Shown here piece after piece: positions 18,447 through 28,060 of a DNA stretch of 64,000 nucleotides. This DNA is from Shinella sp. WSJ-2 (GTDB lineage: Bacteria > Pseudomonadota > Alphaproteobacteria > Rhizobiales > Rhizobiaceae): assembly GCF_003432075.1 (NCBI RefSeq), contig NZ_QWBU01000003.1, forward strand, positions 587,608 to 651,607, in the 5' to 3' direction. Made by a program: the position numbers and the translations under genes. Every line of letters starts with the position of its first letter. Position 1 is the stretch's first letter. The notes beneath the pieces are model-generated. The model had not been told where the DNA came from. It ran no database searches and saw only the letters and a list, made by a program, of their open reading frames with translations.

Positions 18447-20582
18447 ATGACCATATTGTTTGGCGTTATCGCATGCGGGTTGCTTTCGGTGGTCTATGCC
18501 ATCTGGGCGACACAGTCGGTGCTTGCCGCCGACCAGGGGAATGCCCGCATGCAGGAAATTGCAGGTTATATCCGGGAAGGGGCGCAGGCCTATCTCACCC
18601 GGCAGTACAAGACCATTGCGATCGTCGGTGTTGTCGTGTTCGTCGGCACCTGGCTGCTTCTTTCTGCTACGGCTGCCATCGGGTTCCTTATCGGCGCCGT
18701 CCTGTCTGGCGTTGCCGGGTTTATCGGCATGCATGTGTCCGTCCGCGCCAATGTGCGCACGGCGCAGGCCGCGTCCGTCAGCCTGTCCTCCGGCCTCGAT
18801 ATCGCCTTCAAGTCGGGTGCGATCACTGGCATGCTGGTGGCCGGTCTCGCTCTTCTCGGCGTATCCATCTATTACTGGGTACTCACCGGCGTTCTCGGCC
18901 AGGAGCCGGCCTCCCGCGAGGTCATCGATGCGCTTGTCGCGCTCGGCTTCGGCGCTTCGCTCATCTCCATCTTCGCCCGTCTGGGCGGCGGCATCTTCAC
19001 CAAGGGTGCGGACGTCGGCGGCGACCTCGTCGGCAAGGTGGAAGCCGGCATTCCCGAAGACGACCCGCGCAACCCGGCAACCATCGCCGACAACGTTGGC
19101 GACAATGTCGGCGACTGCGCCGGCATGGCGGCCGACCTCTTCGAGACCTATGCGGTGACCGTCGTCGCCACCATGGTCCTCGCCGCCATCTTTTTTGCCG
19201 GCGCGCCGGTCCTGGCTTCGGCCATGATCTATCCGCTGGCTATCTGCGGCGCCTGCATCATCACCTCGATCATCGGCTCGTTTTTCGTCAAGCTCGGCTC
19301 GAACGGCTCGATCATGGGTGCCCTCTACAAGGGCCTCATCGTCACCGGCGTGCTGTCGGTTCTCGGCCTCGGCGCCGCGACCTCGCTGACGGTGGGCTGG
19401 GGCACCATCGGCACCGTCGCCGGCAAGGAGATCACCGGTACGAACCTCTTCATCTGCGGTCTTCTCGGCCTCGTGGTGACTGCGCTCATCGTGGTGATCA
19501 CCGAATACTACACCGGCACCAACAAGCGCCCGGTGAACTCCATCGCCCAGGCCTCGGTGACCGGCCACGGCACCAACGTCATCCAGGGCCTCGCCGTTTC
19601 GCTGGAATCGACGGCTCTGCCGGCGATCGTCATCGTCGGCGGCATCATCGCCACCTACCAGCTCGCTGGCCTGTTCGGCACCGGCATCGCGGTGACGGGC
19701 ATGCTCGGCATTGCCGGCATGATCGTGGCGCTCGATGCGTTCGGTCCGGTCACGGACAATGCCGGCGGCATCGCCGAAATGTCTCACCTGCCGCCGGAAG
19801 TGCGCAAGTCCACCGACGCGCTCGATGCCGTAGGCAACACGACCAAGGCCGTCACCAAGGGTTATGCGATCGGTTCGGCGGGTCTTGGCGCGCTGGTGCT
19901 CTTCGCCGCCTATTCGAACGACCTCGCTTACTTCGCCGCCAATGGCGACAAGTATCCCTACTTCGCCGACGTCGGCTCGATCTCCTTCGATCTCTCCAAC
20001 CCCTATGTGGTGGCTGGCCTGATCTTTGGCGGTCTCATTCCCTACCTCTTCGGCGGTATCGCCATGACGGCCGTCGGCCGTGCGGCGGGGTCGATCGTCG
20101 AGGAAGTGCGCCGGCAGTTCCGCGAAAAGCCGGGCATCATGGCCGGCACGGAACGTCCGGATTACGGCCGCGCGGTCGATCTCCTGACCAAGGCGGCGAT
20201 CCGGGAAATGGTCGTGCCGTCGCTTCTGCCGGTCTTGGCGCCGCTCGTCGTCTATTTCGGCGTGCTGCTGATATCAGGCTCGAAGGCCTCGGCCTTTGCG
20301 GCACTCGGTGCTTCGCTTCTCGGCGTCATCGTCAACGGCCTGTTCGTCGCGATCTCCATGACCTCGGGCGGCGGCGCCTGGGACAATGCCAAGAAGAGCT
20401 TCGAAGACGGTTTCGTCGACAAGGACGGCACGCGTCACCTGAAGGGTTCGGAAGCCCACAAGGCCTCCGTCACCGGCGACACCGTCGGCGACCCGTACAA
20501 GGACACGGCCGGCCCCGCCGTCAACCCGGCGATCAAGATCACCAATATCGTGGCCTTGCTGCTGCTCGCCGTTCTCGCCTGA
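18447..20582 (+). CDS. hppA: K+-independent proton-pumping membrane pyrophosphatase
   Basis: The 711-aa integral membrane enzyme uses pyrophosphate hydrolysis to pump protons. Visible motifs are the pyrophosphate-binding loop [11 protein letters not shown], the [12 protein letters not shown] motif and the C-terminal [10 protein letters not shown]. The subclass position reads G-N-T-T-K-A; Lys there (instead of Ala) marks the K+-independent H+-PPases. The frame is open far upstream, but the ATG at 18447 has a perfect aggagg at 18431-18436 and the family's usual N-terminus. It is monocistronic with a strong terminator. Confidence 0.96.
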   Translation: MTILFGVIACGLLSVVYAIWATQSVLAADQGNARMQEIAGYIREGAQAYLTRQYKTIAIVGVVVFVGTWLLLSATAAIGFLIGAVLSGVAGFIGMHVSVRANVRTAQAASVSLSSGLDIAFKSGAITGMLVAGLALLGVSIYYWVLTGVLGQEPASREVIDALVALGFGASLISIFARLGGGIFTKGADVGGDLVGKVEAGIPEDDPRNPATIADNVGDNVGDCAGMAADLFETYAVTVVATMVLAAIFFAGAPVLASAMIYPLAICGACIITSIIGSFFVKLGSNGSIMGALYKGLIVTGVLSVLGLGAATSLTVGWGTIGTVAGKEITGTNLFICGLLGLVVTALIVVITEYYTGTNKRPVNSIAQASVTGHGTNVIQGLAVSLESTALPAIVIVGGIIATYQLAGLFGTGIAVTGMLGIAGMIVALDAFGPVTDNAGGIAEMSHLPPEVRKSTDALDAVGNTTKAVTKGYAIGSAGLGALVLFAAYSNDLAYFAANGDKYPYFADVGSISFDLSNPYVVAGLIFGGLIPYLFGGIAMTAVGRAAGSIVEEVRRQFREKPGIMAGTERPDYGRAVDLLTKAAIREMVVPSLLPVLAPLVVYFGVLLISGSKASAFAALGASLLGVIVNGLFVAISMTSGGGAWDNAKKSFEDGFVDKDGTRHLKGSEAHKASVTGDTVGDPYKDTAGPAVNPAIKITNIVALLLLAVLA

Positions 20583-20601
20583 CCGGCACGGCGCTCAAAA
20601 G

Positions 20602-20634
20602 AAAGCCGCGGGGAGCGATTCCCGCGGCTTTTTG
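20602..20634 (+). terminator. Strong intrinsic terminator after hppA
   Basis: A 10-bp GC-rich stem (aagccgcggg / cccgcggctt) closes on gagcgatt and is followed by T5. It lies between the convergent hppA and the BamE-like gene and has an A-run on the other side, so it may act for both. Confidence 0.9.
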
Positions 20635-20658
20635 ATTCCGTATGGAAGGAGCTGGTGC

Positions 20659-21129
20659 TTATTTCTGCGCGCCGAGCGCGTTCTGCACCATGCTGGCCGG
20701 GTTTGCGCCGCCCTTCAAGAGCTGGCCGAGGAAGGTGAGTTCGGCGCCGCCCGTCGGCGTGACGCGCGAGATCATGTCGAAGACCTTGCCGTCCTGCAGC
20801 GTGTAGTGCGCCAGGCGTTCCACATTGCCGTCCTTGTTGAAATAAACGGCGAGAATGCTTTGCTCGACGAGCTTCGGCTTCATGAAGGCGACCGGGCGGG
20901 TGCGCTTCTGCGAGACGTAGTAGAAGACTTCGTTGTCGAAGGTGGCGGTCGAGGACGGCGAGCCGAGCGACAGGAGAACCTGTTCGCGCGAGGAGCCGAC
21001 CGGTGCCAGCGCCAGCGTCTGCTCGTCCACGATATAGCCCTGGTTCAGGACTTCGCCGGTGCCCTGGCAGCCTGCGAGAACGGACACGGAGAGGGTGGCG
21101 GCAATGGCGGCGTTACGCAACAGCTTCAT
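20659..21129 (-). CDS. BamE/SmpA-like outer membrane lipoprotein
   Basis: The 156-aa protein has a lipoprotein signal (V-L-A-G-C, lipid-modified Cys21) and a single domain with the SmpA/OmlA pattern: P-V-G-S-S-R-E-Q-V-L-L-S-L-G-S-P-S followed by a beta-rich F-Y-Y-V-S-Q-K-R stretch. BamE stabilises the BamABCD outer-membrane-protein assembly complex in the inner leaflet of the outer membrane. The frame runs upstream to 21219, but the ATG at 21129 gives the signal peptide. Divergent from the cytochrome bc1 chaperone gene, as in other rhizobia. Confidence 0.88.
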   Translation of the reverse strand: MKLLRNAAIAATLSVSVLAGCQGTGEVLNQGYIVDEQTLALAPVGSSREQVLLSLGSPSSTATFDNEVFYYVSQKRTRPVAFMKPKLVEQSILAVYFNKDGNVERLAHYTLQDGKVFDMISRVTPTGGAELTFLGQLLKGGANPASMVQNALGAQK

Positions 21130-21278
21130 CTTCACAGCATCTCTCTTCACAACATCCCAGGGACTATGATGGCCGCGCAGCCATTGCAATTCATGCCTGC
21201 TTCGGTAAACCAGCTTCAAGCCTCATGCAACATGACTTGCATGGGCACCATGGTTTGAATCGGGCAAAACTAGGCTTT

Positions 21279-21836
21279 ATGATGATTTTCGGCCTGTTCG
21301 GCAAAAAAAACGGCAACCGGCGCATCGTCGAAAAGCAGTATGCGACACTGACGACGGCCGCGCGCCATCCCTATCTCTATGAAGCGCTTGACGTTCCCGA
21401 CACCGTGATGGGCCGTTTTGAGATGCTGTCGGCGATGCTGATCCTCTACTTCCGTCGCACCCGCACGGGCGGCACATCGGGCCAGGAAATCGCCCAGGAG
21501 ATCGTCGATGCCTTCTTTGAGGATGTCGATCATTCGATTCGCGAGCTCGGCGTCGGTGATGTCGGCGTGCCCAAGCGCATGAAGAAATTCGCCGGCATGT
21601 TTTATGGCCGGCTGGAATCCTATGCGGCGGCGCTCGATAGCGGCAACCGTGAGGGGCTTGCGGCAGCGCTCCGGCGCAACATCTACCCGGAAGCAGGCGA
21701 GGGCGCGCCTGTCATGGCGGGGCTTGCGGACTATCTCTTCGCGGCCGAAACGGCGATGGCCGCGGTCAGCGACGATGACATCAAGACGGGCGTGCTCGCG
21801 GTTCTCGAGCCCGGCCGCAACGAACACGCCGCCTGA
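21279..21836 (+). CDS. Ubiquinol-cytochrome c chaperone (Cbp3-like)
   Basis: The 185-aa protein matches the Cbp3/UQCC1 family: an N-terminal Y-A-T-L-T-T-A-A-R-H-P region, then Y-E-A-L-D-V-P-D-T-V-M-G-R-F-E-M, a helix bundle with F-F-E-D-V-D-H-S-I-R-E-L-G-V-G-D and a M-K-K-F-A-G-M-F-Y-G-R-L-E-S-Y segment. Mitochondrial Cbp3 assists cytochrome b synthesis and bc1 assembly, and the alphaproteobacterial protein is presumed to act similarly. Two consecutive ATG codons begin the frame at 21279. The DUF177 gene follows after 21 bases and is probably co-transcribed. Confidence 0.88.
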   Translation: MMIFGLFGKKNGNRRIVEKQYATLTTAARHPYLYEALDVPDTVMGRFEMLSAMLILYFRRTRTGGTSGQEIAQEIVDAFFEDVDHSIRELGVGDVGVPKRMKKFAGMFYGRLESYAAALDSGNREGLAAALRRNIYPEAGEGAPVMAGLADYLFAAETAMAAVSDDDIKTGVLAVLEPGRNEHAA

Positions 21837-21857
21837 GGGCGGCCGGAAGGCGATACC

Positions 21858-22412
21858 ATGAAGAAAGACGACGAACCGCCGTTCTCCTACCTGGTCAAGG
21901 TCGGCCACATCTCGGCGAACCCTGTCGAGGTGACGTTGAGCGCGAATGACAAGGAGCGGGCCGGTCTGGCAGAACTCTGGTCAGTACTCGAGGTGAAGGC
22001 GCTTGCCGCGACCTTCACCGTGCAGCGCTGGAAGCGGGACGGCGTGCGCCTCAAGGGCCGCGTCGCGGCAGATATCGTGCAGGCCTGCGTAGTGACGCTC
22101 GATCCCGTCGAGGCTCATATCGACGAGCCGGTCGAAGCTGTCTTCGTGCCGGAAGGATCGAAGCTTGCGCGCATGCCGGTTTCCATCGAGACCGGTGAAA
22201 TGCTGCTCGATCCGAACGGGCCGGACGCGCCGGAAATCTTCACCGGCGACACGATCGACGCCGGTGCGGTGGCGGCCGAATATGCGGCGCTTGCCATCGA
22301 ACCCTATCCGCGCAAGCCTGATATCGCCTTTTCCGGCCATATCGAAAGCAGCGACAAGGATGACAAAAAACCGTCGCCTTTTGCCGTTCTGAAGGACTGG
22401 AAAAAAGACTGA
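21858..22412 (+). CDS. YceD/DUF177-family protein
   Basis: The 184-aa protein has the DUF177 pattern: an N-terminal beta region, a basic [13 protein letters not shown] stretch, a Cys followed by V-V-T-L-D-P-V, then an acidic segment and the D-x-G-x-V-A-A-E-Y motif. YceD relatives bind 23S rRNA and are needed for normal 23S levels; they often neighbour rpmF and fatty-acid genes. Here plsX follows after 118 bases. The C-terminus is Lys/Asp-rich. Confidence 0.88.
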   Translation: MKKDDEPPFSYLVKVGHISANPVEVTLSANDKERAGLAELWSVLEVKALAATFTVQRWKRDGVRLKGRVAADIVQACVVTLDPVEAHIDEPVEAVFVPEGSKLARMPVSIETGEMLLDPNGPDAPEIFTGDTIDAGAVAAEYAALAIEPYPRKPDIAFSGHIESSDKDDKKPSPFAVLKDWKKD

Positions 22413-22530
22413 ACGGCTCCATGAGCGCCTGATAATTCAGTTGTGCACCCCGCGAAAAGCGGTATTTTGGCGCAATTCCGCTGCGGTGGCTTCTCCGCCG
22501 CTGGAAAACGAAAAGCAAGGCAAGACACGC

Positions 22531-23589
22531 GTGGTCAGAATTTCCGTCGACGTCATGGGAGGCGATTTCGGTCCGAAGGTCGCTATCCCTGGCGCAGCCA
22601 AGGCCCTTGAGCGCCATCCCGAAATCCGCTTCGTCCTTTTCGGCAATGCCGCCGAGTGCGAACCCCTCCTGGCGCAGCATCCGAAGCTGAAGGCCGCGAG
22701 CACCTTCCATCACTGCGACGTCGCCGTCGCGATGGACGAGAAGCCGAGCCAGGCCTTGCGTCGCGGCCGTGGGAAATCCTCCATGTGGCAGGCTGTCGAT
22801 GCGGTCGCCAAGGACCAGGCCGACGTCGCGGTTTCCGCCGGCAATACCGGCGCGCTGATGGCCATGTCGAAGTTCTGCCTGCGCATGATGGCCAATATCG
22901 AGCGCCCGGCGATCGCCGGCATCTGGCCGACGTTGAAGGGCGAGAGCATCGTGCTCGACATCGGCGCGACGATCGGCGCCGATGCCAACCAGCTGTTCGA
23001 CTTCGCGTTGATGGGCGGCGCCATGGCGCGCGCGCTGTTTGAGATCGACAAGCCGACGCTTGGCCTGCTCAATGTCGGCGTGGAGGAGATCAAGGGCCAG
23101 GAAGAGGTGAAGGCTGCCGGTCAGCTGATCCGCGAGGCCAATTTCGACACGATCGACTATTATGGCTTCGTGGAAGGCGACGATATCGGTCGCGGTACAG
23201 TGGACGTGGTGGTGACGGAAGGTTTTGCCGGCAACATCGCGCTCAAGGCGGCGGAAGGCACGGCGCGGCAGATCGCGGAATATCTGCGTGCCGCGATGTC
23301 GCGCACCTGGCTCGCCAAGCTCGGCTACATCCTGGCCAAGAGCGCCTTCGATCGGGTGCGCGAGAAGATGGATCCGCGCAAGGTCAATGGCGGTGTCTTC
23401 CTCGGCCTCAACGGCATCGTCATTAAGAGCCATGGCGGCACGGATGCCGAGGGTTTTGCGGCCGCCGTCGATGTCGGCTACGACATGGCACGCAACGGCC
23501 TGAAGCAGAAGATCGAAAATGATTTGCAGAAGTATCATGCCGGCCGCCCTGTTGAAGGCGCTGCCCAGGGCATGAGCGACGAGGTATAG
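22531..23589 (+). CDS. plsX: Phosphate acyltransferase PlsX
   Basis: PlsX makes acyl-phosphate from acyl-ACP for phospholipid synthesis (with PlsY). The 352-aa protein starts [15 protein letters not shown], the family's N-terminal signature, and later shows S-A-G-N-T-G-A-L-M and [10 protein letters not shown]. The open frame extends 30 codons upstream, but the GTG at 22531 places the signature at the N-terminus as in homologues. One base separates its stop from fabH; the plsX-fabH pairing is a classic lipid operon. Confidence 0.95.
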   Translation: MVRISVDVMGGDFGPKVAIPGAAKALERHPEIRFVLFGNAAECEPLLAQHPKLKAASTFHHCDVAVAMDEKPSQALRRGRGKSSMWQAVDAVAKDQADVAVSAGNTGALMAMSKFCLRMMANIERPAIAGIWPTLKGESIVLDIGATIGADANQLFDFALMGGAMARALFEIDKPTLGLLNVGVEEIKGQEEVKAAGQLIREANFDTIDYYGFVEGDDIGRGTVDVVVTEGFAGNIALKAAEGTARQIAEYLRAAMSRTWLAKLGYILAKSAFDRVREKMDPRKVNGGVFLGLNGIVIKSHGGTDAEGFAAAVDVGYDMARNGLKQKIENDLQKYHAGRPVEGAAQGMSDEV

Positions 23590-23590
23590 A

Positions 23591-24562
23591 ATGATCCGTT
23601 CAGTGGTCCGCGGTTTCGGAACAGCGCTTCCGAAGCGGGTGCTCACCAATGCCGAACTGGAAAGCATGGTCGACACGTCCGATGAATGGATCGTGCAGCG
23701 CACCGGCATCCAGCAGCGCTACATCGCAGGCGAGGGTGAAACGACCGCCTCGCTCGGCGAAGGTGCGGCACGCGCCGCCTTGGACAAGGCCGGCCTGACG
23801 GCTGCCGACATCGACCTGATCATCGTCGCGACCTCGACGCCGGACAATACTTTTCCGGCCACCGCGGTCAACATCCAGAACCGCCTGGGCATGCATCACG
23901 GCTTCGCCTTCGATCTCCAAGCGGTCTGTTCCGGCTTCGTCTATGCCGTGACCACGGCGGATGCCTATATCCGCGGCGGCCTCGCCAAGCGCGTGCTGGT
24001 CATCGGTACGGAAACCTTCTCGCGCATCCTCGACTGGACGGATCGCACGACCTGCGTGCTGTTCGGCGACGGCGCCGGCGCCATCGTTCTCGAAGCGCGG
24101 GAGGGCACGGGGACCAATACGGACCGTGGCGTGCTGACGACGCAACTGCGCTCCGACGGTGCGCACCGCGACAAGCTCTTCGTCGATGGCGGCCCGTCCA
24201 CGACAGGCACGGTCGGCCACCTGCGCATGGAAGGCCGCGAGGTCTTCAAACATGCCGTGGGCATGATCACCGACGTGGTTTACTCCTCCTTCGATGCGAC
24301 TGGCCTCACGGCCGACGATATCGATTGGCTGGTGCCGCATCAGGCTAACAAGCGCATTATCGACGGCTCGGCCAAGAAACTTGGCATTCCCCTGGAAAAG
24401 GTCGTCGTGACCGTAGACCAGCACGGCAACACGTCGGCCGCATCGATTCCCCTGGCGCTGGCTGCTGCGGCAAGCGACGGGCGAATCAAGGAAGGAGATA
24501 TCGTGCTCCTGGAAGCCATGGGCGGCGGCTTTACCTGGGGCGCGGTGCTGCTTCGCTGGTAG
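23591..24562 (+). CDS. fabH: Beta-ketoacyl-ACP synthase III
   Basis: FabH starts type II fatty-acid synthesis by condensing acetyl-CoA with malonyl-ACP. The 323-aa protein carries the complete triad: Cys113 in [11 protein letters not shown], His in [11 protein letters not shown] and Asn in H-G-N-T-S-A-A-S. Length and the C-terminal G-G-G-F-T-W-G-A are typical. It is coupled to plsX and lies 98 bases before ihfA. Confidence 0.97.
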   Translation: MIRSVVRGFGTALPKRVLTNAELESMVDTSDEWIVQRTGIQQRYIAGEGETTASLGEGAARAALDKAGLTAADIDLIIVATSTPDNTFPATAVNIQNRLGMHHGFAFDLQAVCSGFVYAVTTADAYIRGGLAKRVLVIGTETFSRILDWTDRTTCVLFGDGAGAIVLEAREGTGTNTDRGVLTTQLRSDGAHRDKLFVDGGPSTTGTVGHLRMEGREVFKHAVGMITDVVYSSFDATGLTADDIDWLVPHQANKRIIDGSAKKLGIPLEKVVVTVDQHGNTSAASIPLALAAAASDGRIKEGDIVLLEAMGGGFTWGAVLLRW

Positions 24563-24660
24563 GCGAGGGTGTTGCCGTCGCACCGCTTGACCGAAGGGGG
24601 CAAGGACAATACTCTCCTGCCACTAAGCATGCGCTTTCAATGGGAAATCGGTGAGGGACG

Positions 24661-24999
24661 ATGAGCGGCAAGACGGTGACACGCGCAGATTTGGCCGAAT
24701 CGGTTTTCCGTAAGGTCGGCCTTTCCAGAACTGAATCGGCGGAGCTTGTCGAAACCGTGATCGACGAGATCTGCAATGCCATCGTCCGGGGCGAGAGTGT
24801 CAAGCTTTCTTCCTTCGCGACCTTTCAGGTGCGCGACAAGAACGAGCGCATCGGCCGCAATCCGAAGACGGGCGAGGAGGTGCCGATCTCGCCGCGCCGC
24901 GTCATGACCTTCAAGGCTTCGAACGTGCTGAAGCAGCGGGTGCTGAAGCAGCACCTTGCGCGCAAGGCCAAGCAGAAACCGGCGTCTCCAGCGTCCTGA
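24661..24999 (+). CDS. ihfA: Integration host factor subunit alpha
   Basis: IHF alpha pairs with IHF beta to bend DNA at specific sites. The 112-aa protein has the HU/IHF fold with the signature [22 protein letters not shown] and the DNA-inserting Pro in E-V-P-I-S-P-R-R. The short basic, Ala/Pro C-terminal extension is usual in rhizobia. The position fabH-ihfA-merR is conserved across alphaproteobacteria and separates this gene from hupB further on. Confidence 0.95.
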   Translation: MSGKTVTRADLAESVFRKVGLSRTESAELVETVIDEICNAIVRGESVKLSSFATFQVRDKNERIGRNPKTGEEVPISPRRVMTFKASNVLKQRVLKQHLARKAKQKPASPAS

Positions 25000-25227
25000 G
25001 CGACGAATCGGCGATTTTCCTCCGTCATTGTAACGCTGGACGACGGCAACTAGTCGCGAGGGACGTGGTGCTCGCCACCGCGCGCGAGTGGGATTCGGTG
25101 TTTTTTGCTTCGGTTCATGCCCGTCAGGCAATTTGAAACTTGAATATCGTCTGGCAACCCGCTGAAATGAAAGCGACTCGGCGCCGTTTCTGCTAGAAAG
25201 GCGTTGCTAGCTTTCATCGAGGACACA

Positions 25228-25758
25228 ATGGACAAGAGTCCGGACGCTTTCCGCACCATCAGCGAGGTCGCCGACGATCTCGACCTGCCGCAGCACGTGC
25301 TGCGCTTCTGGGAGACGCGCTTCACGCAGATCAAGCCGATGAAGCGTGGCGGCGGACGACGGTATTATCGTCCCGAAGACGTGGATCTCCTAAAGGGCAT
25401 CCGTCATCTGCTCTATGATCATGGCTACACGATCAAGGGCGTGCAGAAGCTCTTGAAGCTCAACGGCAACAAGTTCGTCGCGGCGATCGCCAGCGGCGAT
25501 CTGGCGACTGTCGAGGCGCTGGCGGCGGCAAGCCACGAGGAACCGACGCCGCCCAAGGCCGGCAGCGACGAGGACCAGATCGTCGGCCGCGCCAAGGCCC
25601 CGAGCAGCCGCCGTTTCTTCTCCTTCGTCGGCGGCGGTGACGATGCGCCGGAAATCTCGCTCGGCAAGACCAGCGTGGGCAAGGAAGACCGCGCCCTATT
25701 GCAGGAGGCGCTCTACGATCTTCTCGAATGCAAGCGCTTGCTCGACCAGGTGCGCTGA
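25228..25758 (+). CDS. MerR-family transcriptional regulator
   Basis: The 176-aa protein has an N-terminal MerR winged helix (residues 8-75: [14 protein letters not shown], then L-R-F-W-E-T-R-F and R-R-Y-Y-R-P-E-D-V) and a long Ala/Ser/Pro linker ending in a helix. No Cys metal-binding site is present. This MerR next to ihfA is a conserved but uncharacterised alphaproteobacterial arrangement. The ATG at 25228 has gagga at good spacing; an 8-codon upstream extension is less likely. Confidence 0.92.
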   Translation: MDKSPDAFRTISEVADDLDLPQHVLRFWETRFTQIKPMKRGGGRRYYRPEDVDLLKGIRHLLYDHGYTIKGVQKLLKLNGNKFVAAIASGDLATVEALAAASHEEPTPPKAGSDEDQIVGRAKAPSSRRFFSFVGGGDDAPEISLGKTSVGKEDRALLQEALYDLLECKRLLDQVR

Positions 25759-26421
25759 TCGATAGATTCATTAGACCTATGATCCTGCGGCCGCGCATGG
25801 TTGCCTCCCGTGAGAGGCGACTGACGGGCCGATTGAACAACATTGCACGTGATGCGCTTGGAGCGCCCCAGGCTCGCGAGCAACAGCAGCGTTGCTGACG
25901 GGAGGGCGGGAGGATCTGCCTTCGACGTTGATTTCCCCTGGTGACGCGAAAACTCGAATGATTCACCGCTCCCCTTTGTCATGCCGCGAGTGGCTCCCGG
26001 CACACTTCGTATTGCCGTCAACCTGCCATGCACTGATGACGATCAAACAGATGAGTCGATGCGAGTCGAGTGGTTGTACGCCCTGGTAGCTTCGCGTTTG
26101 CCTGAATCTGTCACGAAATACTCCATCACAGGATGTATTCGGCGCCGTTATAGTATTGAAATAACTTCATAAAATTCACAAAAGATCGTCATGAAACTGT
26201 CGCATGCGCGAAATGCGTGTCTTTCGGGCAACGCTCCGATCATCCCCGTCGTCACACTTCAGTCACAATTCGCTTTGGCGATTGAGGCCATTTTTCGTCT
26301 GGGTAATTTCCCGCCAGCCGGCTGCGGGATTGCACTTCCGCCTGCCCGGTGGCCGGGGCATCCGCGAGGCATATCGTCTTGCGGAGAGGGGTCCGGCTCC
26401 ATGATCAAACGGAGAGTAAAA
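25759..26421. other. 663-base intergenic region upstream of the porin
   Basis: No convincing gene is present. The first 160 bases hold several short inverted repeats (gcctc/gaggc near 25800, gcgc-ttgga-gcgc near 25855, gctcgcgagc, gcaac/gttgc near 25880) that could fold. The middle (about 26090-26180) is AT-rich, and the last part contains the porin leader. A reading frame from 26191 joins the porin frame but has no ribosome binding site and ends in non-homologous residues, so it is taken as leader. An unannotated small RNA or a long regulated porin 5' UTR is possible. Confidence 0.5.
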
Positions 26422-27435
26422 ATGAACATCAAGGGCTTTCTCATCGGCTCCGCCGCTGCCCTCGTTACGGTTTCGGGCGCTCACGCCGCAGACGCTATCG
26501 TCGCTGCCGAGCCCGAGCCGATGGAATATGTTCGCGTCTGCGATGCGTTCGGCACGGGTTACTTCTATATCCCGGGCACGGAAACCTGCCTCAAGATCGG
26601 CGGCTACGTTCGCATGGACGTCCGCGGCGGCGAACTTCTCGGCCTCAATGCCAATGAGGCAAACGGTTCGCTCGGCGACGAATGGGACACGCGTTCGCGC
26701 TTCGATCTGCGCCTCTCGACGGCTTCAGACACCGAATACGGCGCGCTGAAAACCTACAGCGAACTTCGCTTCAACTGGCGTCAGGGCAACAACACGGTTG
26801 AAGTTAAGCACGCCTATATCGACCTCGCCGGCTTCCGCGTGGGTAAGACCGATTCCGCGTTCATCACTTTCACCGATTACGCCGGCTCCGTTCTCATCGA
26901 CGACCTGATCGATTTCGGTACCGACGACACCAATGTCATCCAGTACAACTACAAGTCCGACAACGGCATCACCGCCGTTCTCTCGCTTGAAGATTTTGCT
27001 GATGCCGGTAACGACTACGTCCCGAACATCGTTGGCGGCGTCGGCTACGCTGGTGAATCCTTCAAGGCCCGCGTCCTTGGCGGTTATGACTCGAGCCTTG
27101 AAGAAGGCGCGATCAAGGCTCGTCTCGATGGTGACTTCGGCAGCTTCTCGGCCTTCGTTATGGCCGGTTGGAACACCAATGGCGACTTCCGAAACGACTA
27201 TGCGACCTGGGATGGCGATTGGGCTGTCTGGGGTGGTGCATCGGTCGGCCTGACCGACCGTGTCAAGCTCAACGCACAACTCGCTTACGACGACAGCGAA
27301 ACCTTCGTTGCCAATGCCAACGTCGCCTTCACGGTCGTTCCGGGCTTCGTCGTTACGCCGGAAGTGGTCTATCGCGACCGCGACGCCGATGGCAGCGCAT
27401 GGGGCGGTATCGTCCGCTTCCAGCGCTCGTTCTAA
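26422..27435 (+). CDS. Porin (RopA/Omp2b-type, Rhizobiales)
   Basis: The 337-aa outer membrane beta-barrel has a signal peptide (cleaved after A-H-A, residue 22) and the hallmark of Rhizobiales porins: E-P-M-E-Y-V-R-V-C-D-A-F-G-x-G-Y-F-Y-I-P-G-T-E-T-C-L then K-I-G-G-Y-V-R, with two Cys. The rest is alternating strands ending in the C-terminal Phe (F-Q-R-S-F) needed for Bam recognition. ATG 26422 has ggagag at 26411-26416 and gives the standard N-terminus, so the 21-base-upstream ATG and longer frame are rejected. It forms a general diffusion pore and is followed by a strong terminator. Confidence 0.93.
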   Translation: MNIKGFLIGSAAALVTVSGAHAADAIVAAEPEPMEYVRVCDAFGTGYFYIPGTETCLKIGGYVRMDVRGGELLGLNANEANGSLGDEWDTRSRFDLRLSTASDTEYGALKTYSELRFNWRQGNNTVEVKHAYIDLAGFRVGKTDSAFITFTDYAGSVLIDDLIDFGTDDTNVIQYNYKSDNGITAVLSLEDFADAGNDYVPNIVGGVGYAGESFKARVLGGYDSSLEEGAIKARLDGDFGSFSAFVMAGWNTNGDFRNDYATWDGDWAVWGGASVGLTDRVKLNAQLAYDDSETFVANANVAFTVVPGFVVTPEVVYRDRDADGSAWGGIVRFQRSF

Positions 27436-27463
27436 GTTAGCCTGATCCTCCAGTCGGCTAACG

Positions 27464-27502
27464 GCCCGGCCTCGTACATACGGGGCCGGGCTCGTTTTTT
27501 TT
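27464..27502 (+). terminator. Strong intrinsic terminator after the porin
   Basis: An 11-bp stem with one G-U pair (gcccggcctcg / cggggccgggc) is followed by tcg and T8. Confidence 0.92.
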
Positions 27503-27527
27503 GATATAGATCGTGACGCGAGTGGTG

Positions 27528-27779
27528 TCAGCGCCTTATGGCGCGCGCAATGGCAATCAGGATACAGGCTCCGATAAAGCCTGCGATCAGGTAACCGATC
27601 CAGCCGCCGAGCGACACACCGATCAGGCTGAGCAGGAGGTTTGCCACGGCCGCGCCGACAATGCCGAGAACGATGTTCATCAGCACGCCCATATTGCTCT
27701 TCATGAACATTTCGGCGAGCCAGCCGGCGATACCGCCGATGATGATCGCTGCAATCCAGCCTACGCTTGCGTCTTCCAT
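27528..27779 (-). CDS. GlsB/YeaQ/YmgE-family small membrane protein
   Basis: The 83-aa protein consists of three membrane segments with the family's G-x-x-A-G-W-L-A pattern (G-G-I-A-G-W-L-A-E-M-F) and a central G-I-V-G-A-A-V-A-N. Members are stress-induced 'transglycosylase-associated' proteins of unknown mechanism. The ATG at 27779 has gaggag just upstream, which outweighs a longer frame from 27857. Convergent with the porin, downstream of tRNA-Pro on the same strand. Confidence 0.88.
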   Translation of the reverse strand: MEDASVGWIAAIIIGGIAGWLAEMFMKSNMGVLMNIVLGIVGAAVANLLLSLIGVSLGGWIGYLIAGFIGACILIAIARAIRR

Positions 27780-27896
27780 TTCAATCTCCTCAAGCCTTGA
27801 AAGCCACCCGGTGCGAATAGCCGGCCGAGAAACGCGCAAACCGCCGCAAAGTTCCATTAGAGAACTGCGATTGTGGGGAGGATTTAGGAAGGAAAA

Positions 27897-27973
<77 letters not shown>

Positions 27974-28060
27974 GACCGACGAAACCCCTATAGTCTCGGT
28001 CCTTTCGATGCAAGCCCAAAAAATCGGCTTGGTGGCAAATGTGGATAATTGTGTTCGGCC

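Noticed and set aside
18473..20635. 720-codon frame overlapping hppA in another + strand frame
   Set aside because: Arg/His/Cys-rich composition without motifs; hppA itself has a perfect ribosome binding site and complete family signatures.
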